A stretch of DNA of 64,000 nt from JAWHTC01 sp032586155 (GCF_032586155.1 NZ_JAWHTC010000004.1:62001-126000); one strand, 5' to 3'. Counted from the first letter of the stretch, positions 50,689 through 59,969 are shown. Notes: generated from the letters alone by a model not told the origin. A program made the numbers and translations.

Positions 50689-52250
50689 TGGCGACAAACA
50701 CCGCTGATCAGGCGCAACACGGAACCGAACAGGCCGCTCATGTGGCGCTAACCCTGATGGATCAACTGCCGATCCTGCTAATCCTGGTGCCCTTCATGGC
50801 GGCGCCGTTAGTGGTGTTGCTGGGGTCGCGCAAGCTGGCCTGGCCGATTGCCTATGGCGCCGCAACGGCAAGTTTTGTGATGTCGGTCTTCCTGCTGATG
50901 CGGGTCATCGGGGGCGAGGTGATCTCTTATCACATCGGGGGCTGGGTACCGCCGCTCGGGATCGAGTACCGGGTGGACGCGGCCAATGCCTTTGTCCTGT
51001 TTCTGATCACCGGGATTGCCACGGTGGTTCTGCCCTATGCCAGGGTCAGCATCCTGGCCGAGGTGGGCAGGCAGCAATTGACCCTTTTCTATTCCTGTTT
51101 CCTGTTGGCTTTCACAGGTTTGCTGGGCGTTGTTATCACCGGGGATGCGTTCAACGTCTTTGTTTTCCTCGAGATTTCGTCGCTGTCGACCTACGTGTTG
51201 ATCGCCGCCGGGGCCAAGCGGGACAAACGGGCGCTGACCGCCGCTTATGATTACCTGATCATGGGCACGATTGGTGCCACCTTCTTCGTTATCGGTCTGG
51301 GCCTGCTCTACATGGCGACCGGCACGCTGAACATGGCCGATATTGCCGACCGGATTGCCGATCAGAGCGGCAATCGCACGGTGCGCGCCGCGTTCGCCTT
51401 TATCCTTGTGGGGATGGGGCTGAAGGCCGCTGTCTATCCGCTGCACCTGTGGCTGCCCAATGCCTATACCTATGCGCCATCTGCCGTGACCGCGTTTCTG
51501 GCGGCGACAGCGACCAAGGTGGCGATCTATGTGCTGATGCGGTTCATGTTCTCGGTGTTCCAGCCGGACTATCTGTTCGCGGTGCACACGCTTGAGGTGG
51601 TTCTGCTGCCACTTGCCGTGCTGGCGATGTTTGCCGCCAGTATCATTGCGATTTTTCAGACCGACCTGAAACGGCTGCTGGCCTATTCGTCGCTGGCCCA
51701 GATCGGCTACATGCTGCTCGGCATTGGCCTGTTGACCGAGACCGGGCTGACCGCCGCCATCGCGCATCTGTTCAACCACGGGATTACCAAGGCGGCATTG
51801 TTCATGGGGCTGGGCGCGATTGTCCTGCGCCATGGCAATTCCTTCTGTGACCGGATTACCGGGGCGGGCAAAACGATGCCTTGGACAAGCGCCGCGATGG
51901 TGATCGGCGGGCTGTCCCTGATCGGGGTGCCGGGAACGGCAGGTTTCGTGAGCAAATGGGTGCTGGTACAGGGAACGCTTGAGGCCGGATGGTGGCCGCT
52001 GGCGATCCTGATCGTGCTGAGCTCGCTTCTGGCGGTGATCTATGTCTGGAAGATGGTCGAGGCACTGTACCTGGCCGAACCGCCGTCGGATGTGGTTGCC
52101 AAGGAAGCACCGCTTAGCATGCTGGTGCCGATCTGGATCATGGCGATTGCCTGCATCTGGTTCGGTCTTAACACCGACGTGACGCTGGGCGCGTCGATCA
52201 GCGCGGCGCAGGGCTTCATGAACGGGTCCGCAGGGATGATGGTGCATTGA
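50688..52250 (+). CDS. mrpD: cation/proton antiporter subunit D (MrpD), first NuoL/M/N-type subunit
   Basis: 520 residues with about 14 membrane segments. The proton-channel residues are present: Glu in FVFLEISSLSTYVLI (TM5) and Lys in GMGLKAAVYPLHLWLPNAYTYAP (TM7). LKRLLAYSSLAQIGYMLLGIG gives the TM10/11 region. It is the canonical MrpD position after mrpC. It overlaps the next gene by one base (TGATG). Confidence 0.92.
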   Translation: MATNTADQAQHGTEQAAHVALTLMDQLPILLILVPFMAAPLVVLLGSRKLAWPIAYGAATASFVMSVFLLMRVIGGEVISYHIGGWVPPLGIEYRVDAANAFVLFLITGIATVVLPYARVSILAEVGRQQLTLFYSCFLLAFTGLLGVVITGDAFNVFVFLEISSLSTYVLIAAGAKRDKRALTAAYDYLIMGTIGATFFVIGLGLLYMATGTLNMADIADRIADQSGNRTVRAAFAFILVGMGLKAAVYPLHLWLPNAYTYAPSAVTAFLAATATKVAIYVLMRFMFSVFQPDYLFAVHTLEVVLLPLAVLAMFAASIIAIFQTDLKRLLAYSSLAQIGYMLLGIGLLTETGLTAAIAHLFNHGITKAALFMGLGAIVLRHGNSFCDRITGAGKTMPWTSAAMVIGGLSLIGVPGTAGFVSKWVLVQGTLEAGWWPLAILIVLSSLLAVIYVWKMVEALYLAEPPSDVVAKEAPLSMLVPIWIMAIACIWFGLNTDVTLGASISAAQGFMNGSAGMMVH

Positions 52251-53713
52251 TGGAAACCTGGCTCGCCATAACGCTTTCGATGGCTATCCCGACGCTGGCG
52301 ATGGTCGGCAATATCGTGCTGCGCAACCGAGCCGATCTGCGTGATGGCATGACGCTGCTGGCAGCGGTGCTGACCTTTGCCTGCGTGCTGGTCGTGCTGG
52401 GCAACGAGGGCAGCGGCACCACCGAGAAAATGGTGGTCGGGCAGGTCATGCCGGGGATCGAGCTGGCCTTCCACGTGGAACCTCTGGGGTTGATGTTCGC
52501 CTTGATTGCCAGTGGGTTGTGGATCCTGACCCACCTTTATGGCATCGGCTACATGCGCGGAAATAACGAGAGCCACCATGCCCGGTTCTTTGCCGCGTTC
52601 AGCCTTGCGATTGCCGCGACCATGGGGCTGGCGTTTTCCGCCAACATGTTCACGCTGTTTTTGTTCTACGAGTTGCTGACGATCAGCACCTATCCGCTGG
52701 TTGCACATAAAGGCACGCCCGAGGCCATGCGCGGCGCCCGCACCTATCTGGGCATCCTGATGGGCACGTCGATTGCGCTGTTGTTGGTGGCGGTGATCTG
52801 GACCTGGGCGGTGACAGGCACGTTGGATTTCCAGTTGGGCGGTATCCTTGAGGGCAGCGTCAACGGGTTGATGGTGCCGATCCTGCTGGGGCTTTACGCC
52901 TTCGGCATTGGCAAGGCAGCGTTGATGCCGTTCCACCGCTGGCTGCCTGCCGCGATGGTTGCCCCGACGCCGGTTTCGGCACTGCTGCACGCGGTGGCGG
53001 TGGTGAAGGCCGGTGTTTTCACCATGTTGAAGGTCGGGGTCTACATCTTCGGCATTGATTTTCTTGCCGAGACGGGGGCGAGCGAATGGCTGATGTGGCT
53101 GGCGGCGTTTTCGATTGTCGCGGCGTCGGTCGTGGCGCTGACCAAGGACAACCTCAAGGCGCGGCTGGCCTATTCGACCGTTAGCCAGCTGAGCTACATC
53201 ACACTTGGTATGGCGCTGGCCACCTCGATGGGGGTGATCGGCGGCGGCATGCATATCGCGATGCACGCGATGGGCAAGATCACTTTGTTCATGTGCGCCG
53301 GTTCGATTTATGTCGCCACGCACAAGACCAATATCAGCCAGATGAGCGGGCTGGGCCGGGCGATGCCGGTGACCTTCATTGCCTTCTTCGTCGGGGCGTT
53401 GAGCATCATCGGTCTGCCGCCGCTGGGTGGATCTTGGAGCAAATGGCTGTTGATCATGGGCGCGGCGTCGGTGGAGCAATGGGTGATGATTGGCGTGCTG
53501 ATGGCCAGTTCGCTTCTGAACGTGGCCTACCTGTTGCCGCTGGTGGGCAAGGGGTTCTTCCTGAAAGGCGACGAAGCCCATGACGAATGGGCCGAGGCCG
53601 GGGTTCTGGTCTGGTTGCCACCGGCGATCACTGCGTTCGGCTGTTTGGTATTGTTCTTCTATGCAGGCAGCATTCGGGACTTCCTGATGCCGTTGGTCGG
53701 AGGCGCGCCATGA
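52250..53713 (+). CDS. second NuoL/M/N-type antiporter subunit (MrpD/MrpA-like)
   Basis: 487 residues with about 14 membrane segments. It keeps the TM5 Glu (TLFLFYELLTISTYPLV), the TM7 Lys (GIGKAALMPFHRWLPAAMVAPTPVSALLHA) and LKARLAYSTVSQLSYITLG. It resembles the N-terminal antiporter part of MrpA or a duplicated MrpD. The intact charged pair argues that it translocates ions. The 3' end overlaps the DoxX-like gene by 4 bp. Confidence 0.85.
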   Translation: METWLAITLSMAIPTLAMVGNIVLRNRADLRDGMTLLAAVLTFACVLVVLGNEGSGTTEKMVVGQVMPGIELAFHVEPLGLMFALIASGLWILTHLYGIGYMRGNNESHHARFFAAFSLAIAATMGLAFSANMFTLFLFYELLTISTYPLVAHKGTPEAMRGARTYLGILMGTSIALLLVAVIWTWAVTGTLDFQLGGILEGSVNGLMVPILLGLYAFGIGKAALMPFHRWLPAAMVAPTPVSALLHAVAVVKAGVFTMLKVGVYIFGIDFLAETGASEWLMWLAAFSIVAASVVALTKDNLKARLAYSTVSQLSYITLGMALATSMGVIGGGMHIAMHAMGKITLFMCAGSIYVATHKTNISQMSGLGRAMPVTFIAFFVGALSIIGLPPLGGSWSKWLLIMGAASVEQWVMIGVLMASSLLNVAYLLPLVGKGFFLKGDEAHDEWAEAGVLVWLPPAITAFGCLVLFFYAGSIRDFLMPLVGGAP

Positions 53714-54078
53714 TCTATGCGATTGCGATCCTGTCGGCGTTTTTCCTGTTCGCGGCTTTCCTGAAGATTACCGGAAAACCCGAAAAGGTTTTCGAGATAC
53801 AGATGGAGATGATCGAGAGCTATGGGGTGAGCCGCGGGCAATTCCGCCTGATCGGTATCGTGGAAGGCATTGGCGCTGTGTTGGTGTGGTTCACCGGGTC
53901 CGTGCTCGGTCCAATCGGCGCTGGCATGCTGAGCGCGACGTCGTTGGGGGCGATCTTTTTCCATTTGAAATTCGATACCTGGAAACAAGGTGTTCCAGCG
54001 ATGATCACGTTTGTGCTGTCGACATTCGTCTGGGTGTCACAAGGTGACAAGCTTTTGGCCTTTTTGGGCGCAGGATAG
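53710..54078 (+). CDS. DoxX-like small membrane protein
   Basis: 122 residues and four membrane segments. Start MIYAIAILSAFFLFAAFLKITGKPEKVFEIQMEMIESYGV and later IGIVEGIGAVLVWF...GAGMLSATSLGAIFFHL match the DoxX/DUF4870-like four-helix family. DoxX proteins are quinone- or redox-linked membrane subunits in other systems. Its gene overlaps antiporter genes on the left and lies 10 bp from the next on the right, so it is probably part of the complex or its assembly. Confidence 0.7.
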   Translation: MIYAIAILSAFFLFAAFLKITGKPEKVFEIQMEMIESYGVSRGQFRLIGIVEGIGAVLVWFTGSVLGPIGAGMLSATSLGAIFFHLKFDTWKQGVPAMITFVLSTFVWVSQGDKLLAFLGAG

Positions 54079-54088
54079 GGGAGTTGGC

Positions 54089-54436
54089 ATGAGCGGGCAT
54101 CGTGACGAAGATACCAGCAAGTTTCCCCTCCTGGGGCGCCTGTTCCTGTGGGCGGACAACCCGAAATCGGTGAACAAGATGGTTTACGGGCTGTATACGC
54201 TCTGTGCGGCGCTTTTCGCGGCCGATTTCCTCTATCACAAGCACGTCTACCTGGCGGTCGAGGAATTCCCCGGGTTCTATGCGCTCTATGGCTTCTTCAT
54301 GTGCGCCCTGCTGGTGATTTGTGCCAAGGGGATGCGGGTGTTCCTGAAACGGGACGAGGATTACTACACACCTTACGACGTGGAGAGCGAAGAGTACCCC
54401 GAGGACCAGTTGGAAAAGGTGGATCACGATGGTTGA
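54089..54436 (+). CDS. unknown two-helix membrane protein in the antiporter cluster
   Basis: 115 residues, no family recognised. Cytoplasmic start MSGHRDEDTSKFPLLGRLFLWADNP, two membrane segments (about 31-50 and 63-85) and an acidic C-terminal tail (DEDYYTPYDVESEEYPEDQLEKV). It overlaps the third antiporter-type subunit gene by 8 bp, strongly implying co-translation with it. Confidence 0.75.
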   Translation: MSGHRDEDTSKFPLLGRLFLWADNPKSVNKMVYGLYTLCAALFAADFLYHKHVYLAVEEFPGFYALYGFFMCALLVICAKGMRVFLKRDEDYYTPYDVESEEYPEDQLEKVDHDG

Positions 54437-56123
54437 GATGATCCCCCCCGCCTTCCTGTTCTTTGCCGCTGCGGTGATCGTGCCGTTCCTGCCGATGATG
54501 CTGCGGCCGTTCTTGCTGATCGCGGTGCCGATCCTGTCCGGGCTGATCGTCTGGTCGCTGCCCGAAGGGATGCTGTGGCAGGTCGGTTTCTTTGGTTTCG
54601 AACTGGAGCTGATGCGGGTCGATGCGCTGAGCCGTATCTTTGCTCTGATCTTCTCGCTCGCGGCGTTTCTGGGCAATCTCTACGCGTGGCATGTGCGCGA
54701 TACGGTGCAGCAGGTGGCGGCATTGCTCTATGCGGGCGCAGCTATAGGGGCGGTGTTTGCCGGGGACCTGATCACGCTCTTCTTCTACTGGGAAGGCACG
54801 GCGATTGCGTCCGTCTTCCTGATCTGGGCGCGGCGCACAGAAGGGGCCTATCACACCGGCCTGCGGTATCTGATCATCCAGATTGCCAGCGGTGTGATCC
54901 TGTTGGCCGGTGCGGTGCTGTGGCATGCAGAAACCGGCTCGATCACGTTTGAGCGGATGACATTGGGATCGCCCGCCACCTACCTGATTTTCTTCAGCTT
55001 TGGCATGAAATGTGCCTTCCCGCTGCTCCATAACTGGCTGCAGGATGCCTATCCGGCGGCGACGGTGACGGGCACGGTGATCCTGTCGGCCTTTACCACG
55101 AAATTGGCGGTCTATGCGCTGGCGCGCGGCTTTGCCGGGACCGAGGTGCTGATCTATATCGGCGCGCTGATGACGCTCTTTCCGATCTTTTATGCGGTGA
55201 TCGAGAACGACCTGCGCCGGGTGCTGGCCTATAGCCTCAACAACCAGTTGGGCTTCATGGTTGTGGGGATCGGCATCGGAACCGAGCTGGCGCTGAATGG
55301 CACGGCGGCGCATGCGTTTGCCCATATTCTTTACAAGGCTTTGCTGTTCATGTCGGTTGGTGCGGTGCTGTTCAGGACCGGCACGGCCAAGGGCTCGGAA
55401 CTTGGCGGGCTTTACAAGACCATGCCGCTTACGATGATCTTCTGCGTCGTTGGCGCGGCGTCGATCTCGGCCTTCCCGCTGTTTTCCGGGTTCGTGACCA
55501 AGTCACTAATCCTGTCAGCCTCGGCCAAGGAACACTACAATTACATCTGGGCGATCCTGCTCTTTGCCAGCGCCGGGGTGTTCCACCATTCGGGCATCAA
55601 GATCCCCTATTTCGCCTTCTTCGCCCATGACAGCGGGAAGCGGCCGAAAGAGGCACCAGTACACATGCTGTTGGCCATGGGGATCACTGCGTTCCTCTGC
55701 GTGGCAATTGGTGTTTATCCCGAGCCGCTCTATGCGTTGCTGCCTTACGAGGTGAAATACGAGAGCTACACCACGACCCACGTGATCACCCAACTGCAGC
55801 TGCTGTTCTTCTCTGCGCTGGCGTTTACCGTGTTGATGCGAACCGGGATCTACCCGCCCGAGCTTAAATCGGTGAACCTGGATTTCGATTGGAGCTACCG
55901 GCGGGCCGGGCGCGCGGTGCTGGGCTATTTCCATGCGGTGGCCGGGCTGAGCGGGGCCTATTTTACCGCGTTGGTCGGAGGCTGGATCGGCCGGGTCTAT
56001 GACCGATTCCACCACTCGACCGGGCCTGAAGGCAGGCTGGCACAAAGCTGGCCGACAGGCGCGATGGTGCTGTGGATTGCAATCCTGCTGGGTGTGACAA
56101 TGGCGGTAAATTTCCTCAATTGA
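54429..56123 (+). CDS. third NuoL/M/N-type antiporter subunit
   Basis: 564 residues with about 15-16 membrane segments. The TM5 Glu (ITLFFYWEGTAIASVFLIW) and TM7 Lys (FFSFGMKCAFPLLHNWLQDAYPAATV) are intact, with LRRVLAYSLNNQLGFMVVGIG and HAFAHILYKALLFM. It lacks the long MrpA C-terminus. It is divergent enough from the other two to be a distinct paralogue. It is the last gene of the cluster. Confidence 0.85.
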   Translation: MVEMIPPAFLFFAAAVIVPFLPMMLRPFLLIAVPILSGLIVWSLPEGMLWQVGFFGFELELMRVDALSRIFALIFSLAAFLGNLYAWHVRDTVQQVAALLYAGAAIGAVFAGDLITLFFYWEGTAIASVFLIWARRTEGAYHTGLRYLIIQIASGVILLAGAVLWHAETGSITFERMTLGSPATYLIFFSFGMKCAFPLLHNWLQDAYPAATVTGTVILSAFTTKLAVYALARGFAGTEVLIYIGALMTLFPIFYAVIENDLRRVLAYSLNNQLGFMVVGIGIGTELALNGTAAHAFAHILYKALLFMSVGAVLFRTGTAKGSELGGLYKTMPLTMIFCVVGAASISAFPLFSGFVTKSLILSASAKEHYNYIWAILLFASAGVFHHSGIKIPYFAFFAHDSGKRPKEAPVHMLLAMGITAFLCVAIGVYPEPLYALLPYEVKYESYTTTHVITQLQLLFFSALAFTVLMRTGIYPPELKSVNLDFDWSYRRAGRAVLGYFHAVAGLSGAYFTALVGGWIGRVYDRFHHSTGPEGRLAQSWPTGAMVLWIAILLGVTMAVNFLN

Positions 56124-56186
56124 AGCTGGATGCGGCGAAGGTGTCGTGTGCCGCCGTTCTATACGCGTGCGCTGGAATTTCCATTC

Positions 56187-57215
56187 TCAGACCCAGGCGG
56201 CCCAGGCAAAGCCGGCGATCACTGCGCCAATCACGGCGTAGCCGATATAGGCAAAAAATACCCGAGGCTTGACCAGCGCCCAGACCGCGATGGCGGCGGG
56301 GATACAGCTGACGCCACCGGCAATGACGAAAGACATTGCCGCGCCGGGGGCCATACCCTGGGCCAACAGCGCGTCAACCAGCGGCACGGCGGCATAGCCG
56401 TTGAGATAAGCGGGCGCGCCTACGATCGCGCCGAGAAGGATGGGTTTGAGCCCTTCTCCGCCCAGCACGCCGGCGATCCAGTCGGCCGGGACATAGTGCA
56501 GCATCAGCGCTTCGAGCACATAGGCCAGCGCCAGCCATTTGAGCAGGAACACCGCGTTTTCCAGCCCCGTGTCCCGGAACATGATCCGGCGATCCTCGTG
56601 CGGCCAGAATTTCCAAACAGGCTGACCCGAGAAGGGTTTCTTAACCCCACAGCAGCCGCCCACTGCTGGCTTTTCGCGCAGGGGATCGGTAAAGACCGGC
56701 GAGTATTTCAAGACCATGGTTCCGAAGCCTCCCATGGCGCCGATGATGATGGCGGCAAAGGTTTTGGCCATGGCGAACTCAAAGCCCAGCGTGCCTGAGG
56801 TGATGGCAAACATCGCCGGGTCCATCAGCGGCGAGGCCAGCCAGAAGGCCATGACCGCGCTGAGCGGTGCCCCTACGGCCAACAGGGCGGCGATGAACGG
56901 GATCACTTCACAGGAGCAGAAAGGCGACAACCCACCCAGGAGGGCGGCCATCACGATCATTCGCATCTCGCGCCCCTCGAACGCCTTGGCCAGCAGGGAT
57001 TCGGCACCGGTGGCCTTGAGATAGGCGACCGCGAGGACGGCGAAGGCGATGAAGGGGGCGGTGTGTGTCAGCGCGCCTAGGCCAAAGCGGATTGTCGGTA
57101 GTAGCTGTGGCGGGTCTAGGACGGCCAGGGTCAATAGGATCAACCCGAGTGCTACCCAAGCCTTGTCGAGATTGCGCAGGCTGAAACGCCGGGGGGATTG
57201 GGAGATATCAGTCAT
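56187..57215 (-). CDS. SO_0444/ArsP-type permease (DUF318 family), possible metal(loid) efflux
   Basis: 342 residues with about eight membrane segments. GLSPFCSCEVIPFIAALLAVGAPLSAVMAFWLASPLMDPAMF is the family signature with its Cys-Ser-Cys. GGCCGVKKPFSGQPVWKFWPHEDRR is a Cys-rich cytoplasmic loop, and a second inverted half has GAIVGAPAYLNGYAAVPLVDALLAQG. Members export organoarsenicals, Cu or Zn. The start overlaps an ArsR-type repressor by 8 bp. The particular metal is not determined. Confidence 0.85.
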   Translation of the reverse strand: MTDISQSPRRFSLRNLDKAWVALGLILLTLAVLDPPQLLPTIRFGLGALTHTAPFIAFAVLAVAYLKATGAESLLAKAFEGREMRMIVMAALLGGLSPFCSCEVIPFIAALLAVGAPLSAVMAFWLASPLMDPAMFAITSGTLGFEFAMAKTFAAIIIGAMGGFGTMVLKYSPVFTDPLREKPAVGGCCGVKKPFSGQPVWKFWPHEDRRIMFRDTGLENAVFLLKWLALAYVLEALMLHYVPADWIAGVLGGEGLKPILLGAIVGAPAYLNGYAAVPLVDALLAQGMAPGAAMSFVIAGGVSCIPAAIAVWALVKPRVFFAYIGYAVIGAVIAGFAWAAWV

Positions 57216-57558
57216 CGGCGTGGCCTTCATGGGAGCTTTTGGCGGGGCTGTCGGCACAGCATTCGCGCAGCAGGAATTGTGACAGGCCGTGCAGTTCCTC
57301 ATAGGCGACGGCGGCGCAGATGATCTGCCGCCCCTTGCGGGCTTGAGTCACCAGACCGGCCTGGGCAAGGATCTTCATATGATGGGTCAGAGTCGAGCCG
57401 GTTACGCCGCTGCGCTGACCCAATGCACCAATGGTCAGCCCGTCCGGCCCGGCCCGCACCAGGCTGCGCAGCACGCCGAGGCGTTGTTCGGAGCCAAGCG
57501 CGGCAAAGGTCGAGGCGGCGCGAGTCAGATCAAGGTCGGTCGGGTCAGAATGTTTCAT
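57208..57558 (-). CDS. ArsR/SmtB family transcriptional regulator
   Basis: 116 residues. The winged-helix core is LGSEQRLGVLRSLVRAGPDGLTIGALGQRSGVTGSTLTHHMKILAQAGLVTQARKGRQIICAA, and a C-terminal Cys pair is in LLRECCADSP. Cys residues at this C-terminal position can sense metal(loid)s. It is first in a two-gene operon with the permease, and inverted repeats lie immediately upstream, indicating autoregulation. Confidence 0.9.
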   Translation of the reverse strand: MKHSDPTDLDLTRAASTFAALGSEQRLGVLRSLVRAGPDGLTIGALGQRSGVTGSTLTHHMKILAQAGLVTQARKGRQIICAAVAYEELHGLSQFLLRECCADSPAKSSHEGHADD

Positions 57559-57559
57559 G

Positions 57560-57618
57560 ATTCTCGAAATATCGAAATGAGCCGACGGTGTCGAGAGTTA
57601 TTTCGATAATTCTCGAAG
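57560..57618. promoter_or_regulatory. paired ArsR-type operators in the divergent promoter region
   Basis: Two related sites share the ATCGAAAT half: ATTCTCGAAATATCGAAAT at 57560-57577 and, on the minus strand, CTTCGAGAATTATCGAAAT ending at 57600. They lie in opposite orientation between the arsR start (57558) and the glycosylase start (57656), so both promoters may respond. Confidence 0.55.
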
Positions 57619-57655
57619 TGTTGGGTTCCCGCAGTGGCTGCGCTAGGGTCGCGCC

Positions 57656-58243
57656 ATGCAGGATCTGGCCAAAAAAATCACCGCTTGCCGTCTCTGTGCG
57701 GAGCAGTTTGCCGCGACCCATACGGCCCATAACCCGCGCCCGGTGGCCTGGTTCAAACCCGAGGCGCGCATCCTGGTGGCGGGGCAGGCGCCGGGGATGC
57801 GGGTGTACGAGACGGGCCTGCCATTCAATGATCCCTCGGGCGACAGGCTGCGGGAATGGATGGGCATCGAGCGTGACACATTCTATGACCGAAATCGTTT
57901 AGCAATTGTTCCGATGGCGTTCTGTTTCCCTGGCTATGACGCCAAGGGCAGCGATCTGCCACCGCCGAAGATCTGCGCCGCGACCTGGCATGATCAGGTG
58001 ATGGAGGCCTTGGGCGAAGTGCGGTTGACCCTGCTGGTGGGCGGATATGCGCATCGCTGGCACCTGGGAGTCAAAACCGGCGTGACCGAGACCGTGCGGG
58101 CGTGGCGCAATCATGGCAGCGGCGTTTTCCCCTTGCCGCACCCGTCCTGGCGCAATACCGCATGGCTGAAGAAAAACCTGTGGTTCGGGGACGAGGTTCT
58201 GCCCGCTCTGCGCCACGCAGTGAAAGAGGCCCTGACATCATGA
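57656..58243 (+). CDS. uracil-DNA glycosylase family protein, Fe-S type
   Basis: 195 residues. Motif A is VAGQAPGMRVYETGLPFNDPSGDRL (41-65) and motif B LPHPSWRN (161-167). Four cysteines at 11, 14, 90 and 107 (CRLC, FCFPG, KICAATW) have the spacing of the 4Fe-4S family 4/5 glycosylases. It would excise uracil or related bases from DNA. Motif A differs from the classical GEAPG as GQAPG. It overlaps the next gene by 4 bp. Confidence 0.82.
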   Translation: MQDLAKKITACRLCAEQFAATHTAHNPRPVAWFKPEARILVAGQAPGMRVYETGLPFNDPSGDRLREWMGIERDTFYDRNRLAIVPMAFCFPGYDAKGSDLPPPKICAATWHDQVMEALGEVRLTLLVGGYAHRWHLGVKTGVTETVRAWRNHGSGVFPLPHPSWRNTAWLKKNLWFGDEVLPALRHAVKEALTS

Positions 58244-59019
58244 GTGAGACCGCGCTGGATATCGCCCACCGGGAGATGGAGACAAGCGACACCGCGCGTC
58301 TGCGGTTCTACGAGGTGTTTGCCGACAGCGAGTTGTTTCTGCTGCTGGCGGGTGAGGCCGTGGGCGATCAAGTGGAGCCGGAGGCGATTGAAGTGGAAGG
58401 CCGGCCCTATGTTCTGGCCTTTGACAGCGAAGAGCGCTTGGCGAGCTTTGCCGGGCAAGTGTCGGATTTCGCGATGGTTTCCGGGCGCGGCTTGGTCGAG
58501 ATGCTGGGCGGGCAGGAGGTTGGCATAGGGCTGAACCTCGAGGCGCCGTCAGCCGTGTTGCTGCCGCCCGAGGCGCTGAGCTGGTTGGCGTCGACCTTGG
58601 CCGAAACGCCGGAAGAGGCGCAGGAGGACATCGAGGAAATAATGGTGCCGTCGCTTGCGGAAGACGGGCTTGCGGCGTTGGATGCGAAATTGGCCCGTGC
58701 GGGCGGATTGGCGCAGGCCGCTTGGCTGGTCGGCGCACGGTTCAAAGGCGGGCGGCGCGGTCATGTGCTGGCCATTGCCGGGGCGGTGGCGGGAGCAGAG
58801 ATGGCCCTGGCCAAGTCCATTGGCGAGGCACTGGTGTTTTCCGGCCTCGACGAGGCCGCTGTCGATGTGACGTTCCTGCCCGAGGACAGCGCATCGATCG
58901 GGCGGTTTGCGCTGGTAGGGCGGCGTTTTGACCTGCCGGTGCCGGAGCCGGTCGAAGAGGTTCAGGTGCCCGGTCGTGCGCCGGGCATGGATCCCAGCAA
59001 ACCACCAAAGCTTAAATGA
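58240..59019 (+). CDS. SseB-like protein
   Basis: 259 residues. The N-terminal part (RLRFYEVFADSELFLLLAGE...VEGRPYVLAFDSEERLASFAG...SGRGLVEML...GIGLNLEAPSAVLLPPEALSWLA) matches the SseB N-terminal domain. The C-terminal half resembles the SseB C-terminal region. Function is unknown. Translation is coupled to the glycosylase gene (overlap ATGA). The acidic protein has no signal and should be cytoplasmic. Confidence 0.7.
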   Translation: MSETALDIAHREMETSDTARLRFYEVFADSELFLLLAGEAVGDQVEPEAIEVEGRPYVLAFDSEERLASFAGQVSDFAMVSGRGLVEMLGGQEVGIGLNLEAPSAVLLPPEALSWLASTLAETPEEAQEDIEEIMVPSLAEDGLAALDAKLARAGGLAQAAWLVGARFKGGRRGHVLAIAGAVAGAEMALAKSIGEALVFSGLDEAAVDVTFLPEDSASIGRFALVGRRFDLPVPEPVEEVQVPGRAPGMDPSKPPKLK

Positions 59020-59036
59020 CCGGTTAACCGGGCGGT

Positions 59037-59969
59037 TCAGTAGCCTTGCGTGCGGTCCACAAGATACAGGAACGGTTCGCCAGCCTCACCGCGCCGGACG
59101 TTTTCGGCAATCACTTCCGCAGCTGGGCCGGGCCGGGTTTCCGAAGCGATATGGGGGGTTACGGTCACCTTCTCATGTGCCCAATATGGGTGGTCACTAG
59201 GCAAAGGTTCGACCCGGAACACATCCAGCGTGGCGTGGGCGATTTGACCACTGTCGAGCGCGGCCAGCAGCGCGTCGTCGTCGATTAGCGTGCCGCGTCC
59301 GGGGTTGATGACAAAGGCGCCAGGGGCGGTCAGGCCCAAGGTCTCTGCATTGAGCGTGTTCTCGGTTGCGGGGGTGTTAGGCAGCAGAAGAATAATGATT
59401 TCAGCGCCTTTCAGGGCGTCCTTCAAACCATCGGTGCCATGGCAGGTGGTGATCCCGTCAACAGACTTGGGACTGCGTGACCAGCCGGTGACAGGAAATC
59501 CAAGCGCCGCCAGCGCGCGGCCGCAGGCCAGCCCCAGTTCTCCAAGCCCAAGGATGGTCACCGGGCGTTCGTTTGCCATCGGAGGAATCCGAACTTGCCA
59601 TTGATTTGAAGGGTTTACGATATGCGCATCCATGCCGAGATGATGGCGCAGGGTATGGCCGGTAACCCACTCGACCATGCCTTCCGTGAGGCCGCCGCCG
59701 ACCATGCGGGCAAGCGGAAGTTTGAGCGTTGGATTGGGGGCAACGCTTTCCACACCCGCCCAAAGGTTGAGCACAGCCTTGGCGCGGGTGTAAGGCGTGA
59801 AGTCCTGCACATCCGAGTTGGGAGCGTAGACAATGTAGTCTACCTCTTCTGGCGGAAATTCCGTTTTCAGGGAATAGGTTATGCCGGTTTTCTCAAGTGC
59901 CTTATGCAGCGGGTTTTCGTATTCGGCCCAGCGTTTGGGATGGGCTGCGAAGAGGATGTTGACGGTCAT
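59037..59969 (-). CDS. glyoxylate/hydroxypyruvate reductase A-type dehydrogenase
   Basis: 310 residues of the D-isomer-specific 2-hydroxyacid dehydrogenase family. The NAD(P) loop is ILGLGELGLACGRALAALGFPVTGWSRS, catalytic Arg in VINPGRGTLID, Glu in DVFRVEPLP and His in TPHIASETRP. The short N-terminal domain and GGGLTEGMVEWV fit GhrA. It reduces glyoxylate or hydroxypyruvate. The ATG at 59969 (MTVNILFAAHPKRW) gives the family start. Confidence 0.9.
   Translation of the reverse strand: MTVNILFAAHPKRWAEYENPLHKALEKTGITYSLKTEFPPEEVDYIVYAPNSDVQDFTPYTRAKAVLNLWAGVESVAPNPTLKLPLARMVGGGLTEGMVEWVTGHTLRHHLGMDAHIVNPSNQWQVRIPPMANERPVTILGLGELGLACGRALAALGFPVTGWSRSPKSVDGITTCHGTDGLKDALKGAEIIILLLPNTPATENTLNAETLGLTAPGAFVINPGRGTLIDDDALLAALDSGQIAHATLDVFRVEPLPSDHPYWAHEKVTVTPHIASETRPGPAAEVIAENVRRGEAGEPFLYLVDRTQGY

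Noticed and set aside
50808..53581. Long minus-strand open frames (479 and 513 codons) under the antiporter genes
   Set aside because: They are His/Gln/Arg-rich shadows of membrane-protein genes; the plus-strand frames encode intact NuoL/MrpD-type proteins.
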